A DNA stretch of 64,000 bases from Flammulina velutipes. Its lineage: Eukaryota; Basidiomycota; Agaricomycetes; Agaricales; Physalacriaceae. Below are positions 56,667-64,000 of this stretch, piece after piece. The notes below the pieces were generated by a model. The model had not been told where the DNA came from and did not search any database. It worked only from the letters and a program-made list of their open reading frames with translations. The DNA lies in contig CM022368.1 of NCBI GenBank assembly GCA_011800155.1, forward strand, positions 2,976,001-3,040,000, read 5' to 3'. Every line of letters starts with the position of its first letter. The first letter of the stretch is position 1. Both the position numbers and the translations under genes were made by a program.

Positions 56667-58134
56667 CTAGTCTTCAGCTGCTTTGCTGTGATACAGCGTG
56701 CTCGCCTCATCCAAGCAGCGAAGTTTGAGATACGCATCACTCCCTGTAAAGCCCTCAACTTTGCGAATAAGGAAAAGAAAAAGGCCTAACTGACCCCATC
56801 CTTCCAGCGACATGATCTCCAGCGAACCTCCAAAGTACCTATCATGAAAGGGTAAGGCAACGGCTAAAACCACTGGAAAGAAAAACTGACTTGGCGTATA
56901 ACCTGCTCATCGGTAAGCCATAACCCAAGCCCGCTATCGTGCCGATCCCAGTTTGCAGACCCCTGCTTGTGATCTCTCCGAAAAGATTTCCTTCACCCGC
57001 TCCTCCTCCTCCAATCGCCGCGCTACCACCGACGTATTGGGCAGCATACGGGCCTCCGCCACTATCGTCTTCTTCGGAGCCTCGACCAGCCGTGGTGAAC
57101 GCATAAGAAAATATGCGCTTCATATTGGCGGGCGAGATCCCACCGCCTTGGTCACTTATCCGCATAGAAAGAAACTTGGGGCCACCCGCGCCCGAAGCGG
57201 GTGGAGGTGGCGAGATGGTGATAGTGACAGGAGGTAGACGGAGTGATTTGCCCGAGTGATGCTCGACAGTGGCCCGGAAGGAGTTTTTGAGTATTTCGGT
57301 GAGGATGTACTCCAAGTGGACGGGCACGTAGCTTCTCCAAAAGTTAGATTGAGTACGGGGGAAAATGATGAACGAACGTACGGGAATGTTGCATCGACGA
57401 CACCATCAACAATAATAGTGGGACTGGTGCCCAAAGTTGCTTGACAGAGCTCTTTCACGAAAGACCCGCACATGCCTATCATGGTTTGTGGGGAGCAGTG
57501 CCTGTCGACGATACCCACCTCTGCTGCTTTCGGAGTGTTGAGAGCATTAGACAGAGCGATGTGTTGTTCTGCTATGAGGCGGACAGATATGCGGTTGCGA
57601 ATGGCGCCGTCGAGAAAGTCGCTGACTTGGGCTGGCGATAGGTATCGCGAAGATTCTTGGAATCTGCATGGATTCAGAAGATGGCCTAAAAGTCGTGTTG
57701 AATACGCACCCTTTGGCCATGGTAGGTATGTCGTTGGAGTGCTGTTCAACGATACTTTGGAGCTCTTCGGAAAATACGGCATTCTCCTCCAGGGTGGTGG
57801 GTGGTTTGTAGGTGGCGAAAAAGCGAAAGCTCTCGCGGTACGCATTCAAGGTGTTGGAGATGAACGGGTTGGTTCCGACGATGAAAGGTAACGACTCCAG
57901 CGATCTAACACGGACTGCAAGGCGCCTAGGGATCTCTAACAGGGCAAAGTTTACTGATTCAAGCAGAGATTCGGGCGTTAGAGGGCGTCCGAAGGAAAGC
58001 AGTTTGGAGAGATTAAGAGGGCGAGGTGGCGAGCTAGCATTGTATCTGTCTAGCAGTTCGGTGATTTCTGCTGAAGAGGCAGCTGGGGCACGTCTATAAG
58101 TGCGAATGGTTTGGTTGAGGATGCGTAAAGACAT
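56667..58134 (-). CDS. Mitochondrial PDK/BCKDK-type protein kinase
   Basis: GHKL-fold kinase that phosphorylates the E1 subunit of pyruvate or branched-chain 2-oxoacid dehydrogenase. The start MSLRILNQTIRTYRRAPAA is a basic mitochondrial leader. N-terminal helical domain: LSKLLSFGRPLTPESLLESV, LPFIVGTNPFISNTLNAY. Then LDGAIRNRISVRLIAEQHIA. ATP site: N-box EYILTEILKNSFRATVEHH, G1 ISDQGGGI, FSYAFTTAGRG, G2 GLGYGLPMSRLYAKYFGGSL. C-terminus GSDAYLKLRCLDEAST after an intron. The long Gly-rich loop between FTTAG and GLGYG is bigger than usual. Which dehydrogenase it serves is open. Divergent from the AONS-type gene (130 bp). Confidence 0.9.
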
Positions 58135-58264
58135 TCATGAGTGAACGTTCAAGGCAAGTCATGATAATCAAATGATCGTAACCGGAGTTGTGATCCGTCC
58201 CCCCAAAAAAATCAATGTGTCTTTCCACCAAGTTCCCCGAATAATACCTTGGCCCCGTACCACC

Positions 58265-59608
58265 ATGACAGCGAAATCCTCTCTGGAAATGCAGCTAAAT
58301 GCAGCTCTGGCTTCCCGCGACGAGCGCCTCATCCGACGCCGCTTACCCGAACCATCTTGTTCATCCACCACCAAAATCGTAGACTTCAGCTCTAATGACT
58401 ACCTATCCCTGTCCACCTCCTCAGATCTCCGCCAGCGCGTCTTGGACAAGCTGTCCGCCGCCCCAGATATCCTCGGATCCGGCGGCTCGCGTCTCTTGGT
58501 AAACGGCACCGCACACAGCGCCCTCGAAGCCCGTCTCGCCACCTTCTTCCACTCCCCAGCGGCGCTACTCTTCAACTCTGGATTTGACGCAAATGTCGGC
58601 TTCTTCTCGTGCATCCCTCAGCCAGGTGACATCGTCGTCTACGACGAGTACATCCACGCGTCGGTCCACGACGGAGTACGTGCTTCTCGAGCCCGGGATG
58701 CTCAGTATTCATTCCCCCATAATTCTATGCCGGCTTTTCGGAAACTGATTCTCCAATTGTGTCGGGACCGTCCATCGCTGCGGGGTGGCGATGGAAGCGT
58801 GTTCGTCGCTGTTGAGAGTCTGTATAGTATGGATGGGACCTTGGCGCCTCTTCAAGAAATTGTAGACATTCTCAGGGAGCTCTTTCCCGCCGGGAATGGA
58901 TACCTTGTCGTGGATGAGGCTCATTCCACTGGCGTCTATGGTCCTAATGGCCGTGGAAGAGTCGCAATGCTCGGTTTAGAGTCCAAGGTCCTTGCGAGAC
59001 TGCATACCTTTGGCAAAGCTTTAGCAGCATCTGGTGGTTCGTACTTCTCAACTGCTGACCTTGGAAATTACTCTGATCTCCGACCGATAGCCGTCATACT
59101 CACCACCCCCCTCATACGAGACTACATGCTCAACTACGCCCGACCATTAATCTACACCACCTCACTCAGCTCCTCAAATATCATAGCAGCAGACTGTTCC
59201 TTCGACATGCTCGTCGACGGAACCGCACAGGAACTATCCCGCAAGCTACACAATAACTGCACATATTTTATCAGCTCGCTTGCGAGCCATCTCACACTCA
59301 TCCCACCCGATATCCTATCCCTCCCCTCAGATGTCGAAGCCTCTCCGATTATCCCAATCATGACCGCGCATCCACGCAAGCTCTCTGCGTATCTATGGGC
59401 ACGGTCGATGAATGCCCGACCTATAACATGGCCGACGGTTCCCAAAGGCAAGGATCGCGTACGGGTCTGCTTGCACGCCAATCACACAAAGGCGGAACTC
59501 GATGTCCTTGTCGAAGGAATGGTACATTGGGCACGGGAGATAATTTCAGAACAGAGGGGTATGCTGGGCGGTGGCACCAACATGTTAATCATGGCAAGTA
59601 AATTGTAG
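58265..59608 (+). CDS. PLP-dependent acyl-CoA condensing enzyme, AONS (BioF) type
   Basis: Alpha-oxoamine synthase family; the closest match in motifs is 8-amino-7-oxononanoate synthase, which joins alanine and a pimeloyl thioester in biotin synthesis. Start MTAKSSLEMQLNAALASRDE at 58265 (CACCATG); an in-frame ATG at 58172 is possible. Motifs: FSSNDYLSLS, GSGGSRLLVNGTAHSALEA, LLFNSGFDANVGFFS, YDEYIHASVHDGVRAS, VAVESLYSMDGTLAPLQEI, LVVDEAHSTGVYGPNGRG and the PLP lysine in LHTFGKALAASGG. About 447 residues, intronless, in contrast to all its neighbours. Fungal BioF homologues are scattered, and the enzyme could serve another amino-ketone pathway. Confidence 0.85.
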   Translation: MTAKSSLEMQLNAALASRDERLIRRRLPEPSCSSTTKIVDFSSNDYLSLSTSSDLRQRVLDKLSAAPDILGSGGSRLLVNGTAHSALEARLATFFHSPAALLFNSGFDANVGFFSCIPQPGDIVVYDEYIHASVHDGVRASRARDAQYSFPHNSMPAFRKLILQLCRDRPSLRGGDGSVFVAVESLYSMDGTLAPLQEIVDILRELFPAGNGYLVVDEAHSTGVYGPNGRGRVAMLGLESKVLARLHTFGKALAASGGSYFSTADLGNYSDLRPIAVILTTPLIRDYMLNYARPLIYTTSLSSSNIIAADCSFDMLVDGTAQELSRKLHNNCTYFISSLASHLTLIPPDILSLPSDVEASPIIPIMTAHPRKLSAYLWARSMNARPITWPTVPKGKDRVRVCLHANHTKAELDVLVEGMVHWAREIISEQRGMLGGGTNMLIMASKL

Positions 59609-59712
59609 AAGATCGTAGACCATAGAGTACATACTATAAGCTTTATTCTACCAAGGACCAAAGCCAAATTGTAACAAAAGGTGGCGGAGCAATTACCGCT
59701 CTGTGACCTCGT

Positions 59713-61058
59713 TCATTCATGTTCTAATAATTCCTCTAATAGATCACCCAAGGTCTTGTTATCGGCAGTCTGGTATATGTATGATTGGGAATGGCTGCGC
59801 GGTGATGTCAACTCCGGAGGGACAAGCAAGTCGGCAGAAAAACAGGCGTGAGCCAACGCGTTCTCCGCTGACAGCCTCGCAGAGGGCGGGTATTTTAACA
59901 GGGCATAAATCAAGTCCACCTCTGCATCGTCAGTTGCGTTCGGCAACAGACCTTGCAGTGGCACGGCAGGCACGACGTTGAACGCTAATCGTTTGGCATC
60001 CGGTAATCCATTAAAGCCCTTCAAACTGTTAGAATCTGCCCAACGGATCCAGATTTAGAACCTACAGGCCAAGTGACCGTAGTCGGAGTTCCCATAGTTT
60101 TGAAGATGCTCCATATGAGGGCGATCTCCCCGCGCCCAGCGTCAAACAGTGTTTTTCGTGTCAAAGATGGACCCCCTTCGGAAGGGTAATCAGAATACCC
60201 TTCCTCCTCCTCTTCCGTCACCAGCGGAGTGAAGAAATCCGAAAAGAGGCAACCTAAACTCCACATGTCCGTAGCGTAAGGATTGTAGGAACGTGTGCCA
60301 AAAAGGAGTTCTGGTGCGCGGTACGGTCTGAGATGGATGAGATGCTTGCATAGAAGATACAAGAGAAGATAAGCATACCCTGTAGACACCTCAAAATACA
60401 TCCTCCGCTCATCTTCGTGCCAGATATCTTGGGGATCCGGATTGGGATCGTAGGATACGCCAAAGTCGATGAGCTGGATACATCCGGACAGGGTGATAAG
60501 CACGTTGGAGGGCTTCAAGTCACGATGTGCGATGCGATGGGGGGCCGAGTGCAAGTACGAAACTCCAAGGAGGACTTGGTACATGATGGCCCTCGAGACG
60601 GTTTGAAAATACTTGTTATCGGATGGCGTGAAATGTGGTTGGTCTAATATGGTCTCCAGGCTCAGCGACACGTACGGGACATGCAGCTGGAGCGTGTGGG
60701 ACGCGTCGTCGTCGTGAAATGCTAGCAGAGAGATGATCTGCAGACGAATCAGTGAAAAATTTCATCTACGAGTGGGCTGGGGACCATACGTTGGGATGGT
60801 CGAGCATGCCTAGTATACGGACTTCCTTGCGGATGTCGTGAGGCTCTTTGGCGAATTTTCGATTTGTCGTAGCTGTCTTGATGATGACTTGGTCTTCGTG
60901 GACGAGAGAAATGGTGGATGCGACGCCATAGGCGATGACTTCTGCCTGTCTGAAGAAGGGTAAATGCCTGGAAAGGACGTGCGTGGATGCCTACTACACC
61001 CATCATGCTCTTCGTCGTCCCAATTGAAGGAGGACGTCGAGGTAGTTCTGGATATCAT
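59713..61058 (-). CDS. Serine/threonine protein kinase, CMGC-like (CAK1/CDK-type)
   Basis: Starts MISRTTSTSSFNWDDEEH. After an intron: AYGVASTISLVHEDQVIIK (beta-strand lysine), KEVRILGMLDHPN, IISLLAFHDDD, PYVSLSLETIL, catalytic loop HRDLKPSNVLI, DFGVSYDPNPD, YRAPELLFGTRSYNPYATDM, WSLGCLFSDFFTP, and a C-lobe ending FEGLPDAKR to ALLKYPPSARLSAENALAHA. No canonical GXGXXG loop is seen near the N-terminus and DFG is followed by VS, as in CAK1-like kinases. The APE and HRD motifs suggest activity. Probably a CDK-activating-kinase relative; not certain. Divergent from the ankyrin gene with 84 bp between starts. Confidence 0.8.
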
Positions 61059-61142
61059 TTTTTGTGATGATGGAACAAGGCAGAAGATGAATATCCGGTC
61101 CGAAGCATCCGCTCGCCTCAATCGATCTTGCTACTGACCTCC

Positions 61143-61884
61143 ATGGCCGAATCTCCCATTAGTGGCGCTAGCAACAGTACGTATACACTGGAAGCGCGGT
61201 ACACAATCTCAGAAATTTCTACAGATGAACGTCTCTTAGCAGCTGCGCGCTCAGACAGCGAAGAAATCCTCTTGGAAGTCTTTGAGCAGGGCAATTTCGA
61301 TATCAACTTCAAAGATGGCTTGGGAAACACTGGTGCGTCTTCCGCAGATAGCCATATATCCTTGCTAATTACCTTCTAGCATTGCACTACGCGTGAGCAC
61401 ACCAGCGAACGTTCCTATCGACGCTCCTCATATACCGCCGACAGCGTATCACACGGATCGACAGATGTCCTAGAACACATACTATCGCACGATGAATGCG
61501 ACGTGGATCCTGAAAACCGTATCGAGAGGGCAACGCCACTCCATCTCGCCGTAAGAGTTGATAATCCCGAGCTGCGTCGTCATCTGGTGGACAGTTTACT
61601 GGAGGCAGGCGCGGACACAAAGTATGTTATGTTGATTACCATGAGCCACCTCTGATATCCCGTACCAGGCTCAAGGACAAGAACGGGGAGACAGCCAAAG
61701 ATCTGGTGCCGGTGGACGATACAGAAACTCTGGCTTTATTCCGTAAGGCTCAAGCCCAAGCAAGCGTGTCCATGGATGATGTCGCCAGCGGTTAGTGCAC
61801 ACCGAACTTCTTTTACATCGACTCATCTTTTCCTTAGACGACGACGACGATGCAGGTTCTGGCTCTGGTTCCGACTCTGACTAG
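61143..61884 (+). CDS. Small ankyrin-repeat protein (YAR1-like)
   Basis: Starts MAESPISGASNSTYTLEARY (in-frame Met also at 61128). First repeat: DERLLAAARSDSEEILLEVF, FDINFKDGLGNT-ALHYA split by an intron. After the next intron: GSTDVLEHILSHDECDVDPE, RATPLHLAVRVDNPELRRHL, LLEAGADTK. Then KDKNGETAKDLVPVDDTETL and an acidic Ser/Asp tail (DDDDDAGSGSGSDSD). Two or three ankyrin repeats plus an acidic tail and about 210 residues match Yar1, the chaperone of ribosomal protein Rps3, but that is by resemblance only. Confidence 0.75.
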
Positions 61885-62404
61885 AGAAAGACAGAGACTT
61901 TATGTGGCTTATCCGATGGGCCATCTGAGCCGTCTGCTGCTTTCTATTCCTCAGCTTATACATATGATAAAGGATCTATAGGATGGGTATTCTATAATGG
62001 CATTGCATAATCACTACTTGGCGATTCAGTTCTGCTGCATGTCGAATGATCAGCGTCGTCTGGATAATTTGTTGGATCTCTCAGGAGGTGCATGTCATAG
62101 AACGAGAACAGCGAGGGTGGTCGGAATGAAATCGCACACTTCCGACGGCCAAACAGAACGGTCAACATTCACATCATTTTCGAGCGCAATGGCCTTTACC
62201 GAACATATTTTCTCACGAGCATTCCTTGACTCAATCTACTGAACGGAATGCGCCTCGTCAGTCATTCTCTGTATTTTCTTGCAACGATGAATAGGGTACA
62301 CATGGCGTAATTCAATGGCAACGATACTACTGACAGAAATACATGGATAACTCGAGATGAGGAATGGTGTACAACGATAATCACACACTGATACAGCACG
62401 CATG
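61885..62404. other. Intergenic between convergent genes
   Basis: 3' flanks of the ankyrin gene (+) and the membrane-protein gene (-). No gene seen. Confidence 0.5.
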
Positions 62405-63025
62405 TCAGACTCCTCCGGAATCCAAGTCCGACTCCTTATACTTTGTGTCAGCCCATTTCCCACCCACTGGTGCATCGGGTGAGAGGTTCATATCGCGCCT
62501 GTACAATGGTAAAGTAGACCACATCGTTCCAGAGTGGCCAAGGACCAAGGGCAGGTAGCGGTACGCAAAGATGTCAGCAGCGATTGCCAGCGGAGACAAC
62601 GCTAAGAACACATAAGAGCCTGATGATGAAGAACGTCAGTCAATAAGCTCGAGCTCCAGAGGAGATATTTGACTATACGCACTCCTAAAGCAGTGAATGA
62701 GGGCCCAGGGGTACTCGAAGACCTGGAGGTAGAAGCCGATTTGAAAGTATTCCGCCATTCTACTCAATTCGTGCTCTGCGTCCGGTGAGTTGGCTTTGTC
62801 GGCTGAGGGGCGAATGATATATCGGTAGGCGAGAATGTTGAAGATGATGTAAACGGTTTGGAAAGGGGCGATTATGCGGAGGGTGAAGAGGACGTCTGGG
62901 GATGGCTGCGAATCATCGGCGAAGAGGAAGTCGCCAAACGCAATATGCATGACCAGAAGCGCGAACAACGAAAAGGTGTAGTTCACGCTGGCGAGTAAAG
63001 CCATTGCTGTCGGCCCGATTTCCAT
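62405..63025 (-). CDS. Multi-pass membrane protein, source of fragment at 55064
   Basis: Starts MEIGPTAMALLASVNYTF. Hydrophobic segments: SLFALLVMHIAF, RIIAPFQTVYIIFNILAYRY, FQIGFYLQVFEYPWALIHCF; then an intron of about 60 bp (GTGCGT...ATCAG) and YVFLALSPLAIAADIFAYRY. The C-terminus VGGKWADTKYKESDLDSGGV is polar. About 185 residues, four helices. Family unknown to me. The first exon is partly duplicated at 55064-55150. Confidence 0.65.
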
Positions 63026-63270
63026 GGTGGTGGCGGTCGGTGAGTAAACAAGTACAAGCAGGTTTTAGATGATTCGATGGTATCGATCTTCATGGCGTCG
63101 AAAATTGGTGCGTGTCGCACGCGCAGGGTGGTTGAATGGGATACAGGACTGTAATGATTTGTTGGAGGTAAAGCGGAGTTTTCCAAGAACCAAGTTGGCG
63201 CGTTAGCAGCCTGAGGGATCGCGCATGTTCGTCCAAATCGTCATAATTAATCGTAACGGAATAGATACAC

Positions 63271-63951
63271 TCATTGGCTGAGGATAGTGCGTACAAAGGA
63301 CTCGTAATTGACGTTGCCGTCGCTGTTCAAACAGTCAACATTTCAGCGTAAGGACAATGCAAAAGCACGTACGCGCCAATTTGGACACCCTTCAAGAGCT
63401 CATCAACCTCCTCGTCCGACATCTTCTCGCCCAGTTGTGTCAGAACGTATCTCAGCTCTCCAGCACCGATGAATCCATTGTGCTCCTTGTCGAACACTTG
63501 GAAACCGCGGATGAATTCCTCTAGACTGGTATGAGATGGTTTTGTGCATAGTTCAATGACAACGCACCTGGTGTCCCAGCGGGCTTGAAGCCATCTGGTC
63601 TGTTTAGGATCGTCAGGAAGGTTTTGTAGTCCACTTGGTGTGCACGCGTGAGATGGAATAGATGGAGAGGGGAAAGGGAATGCTGACCATCCTTTGGTGC
63701 CGATGAAACGATGGTGGCAACGTCTGCCTGTGTCGGATTCTGTCCGAGGGCGCGAAGCAGATCCCCGAGCGTTTCGCGGGGAACAGCGCCTGTACCGCGT
63801 TTATCGAAGAGCGCAAAGGCCTCTTTGTATTCTGTTGCTTAGTGTTAGATCCGGTATTTCTGAAGCCTTGTAGGATGGATGTTAACCTGCGTTGTCGCTC
63901 TGTGTATTAGTTCAGTAAGACGTCAAACTGGAGACGGATAGAGCTGACCAT
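63271..63951 (-). CDS. cdc4: Myosin essential light chain, Cdc4/Mlc1 type (EF-hand)
   Basis: EF-hand light chain of type II/V myosins, needed for the cytokinetic ring. Exon 1 is just the ATG (63951-63949); exon 2 is 13 nt (63899-63887, SDNA); exon 3 starts [20 protein letters not shown]. Then [89 protein letters not shown] and [13 protein letters not shown]. Several calcium-loop positions are replaced, as usual in this family ([11 protein letters not shown]). About 142 residues, family-typical. The gene ends with TGA at 63273-63271. Confidence 0.92.
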
Positions 63952-64000
63952 TGCAAAGTGTTGAAAGAGATGGTTGTTGGAGGTTGAGATTCGTCGGGCT

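Noticed and set aside
56294..56789. Plus-strand frames between two gene ends
   Set aside because: No motif and partly the complement of the kinase gene 3' end.

Overview
The window is nuclear DNA of a filamentous basidiomycete, most likely an Agaricomycete. The host genes carry many 50-65 bp GT-AG introns, sit close together, and include two copies of a GH115 glucuronidase. No rRNA, tRNA or CRISPR array was recognised. All exon boundaries were read by eye.

Positions 1 to about 29,133 form a nested transposon nest. Element Y is a Ty3/gypsy chromovirus with 467-bp LTRs. Element X is an LTR retrotransposon with 1,695-bp LTRs. X sits inside the gag zinc knuckle of Y, leaving a 4-bp target duplication (CCGC). 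The two halves of Y now point in opposite directions: 3' part at 2063-7521 (+), 5' part at 16525-18512 (-). Both outer ends still carry the same 5-bp target duplication (GAGTA), and the reading frame of the interrupted host ORF joins across it. One insertion was therefore split by a later inversion. A 2.8-kb foldback element (9696-12493) lies at the inversion junction. Y pol is also interrupted by two MITEs with intact TSDs (TA and an 8-bp duplication). Another copy of X (LTR at 25304-28481) carries two spliced genes on the strand opposite to gag-pol. One of these genes, the spacer before the LTR, and the LTR itself are each hit by a member of a DNA-element family with CATC(A/T)GGAAA ends and 2-bp TSDs. 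X and its relatives are sprinkled with short palindromes of the form ACCCGCT-n-AGCGGGT.

Positions 30,000 to 64,000 are host chromosome: MRT4, deoxyhypusine hydroxylase, a small cysteine-rich secreted protein, an uncharacterised protein, two tandem GH115 genes in a ~5.3-kb segmental duplication, a leucine-rich-repeat-like protein, a zinc alcohol dehydrogenase, VMA1, RPT1, two small membrane proteins, a mitochondrial PDK/BCKDK-type kinase, an AONS-type PLP enzyme, a CMGC-like kinase, an ankyrin protein, another membrane protein and a Cdc4-type myosin light chain. Many are divergent pairs separated by only 2-131 bp, which suggests shared bidirectional promoters.

How the parts interact: in the left half retroelements and MITEs have repeatedly inserted into one another and then been rearranged. 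In the right half most genes are housekeeping. The GH115 pair is the adaptive part and probably serves side-chain removal from glucuronoxylan.
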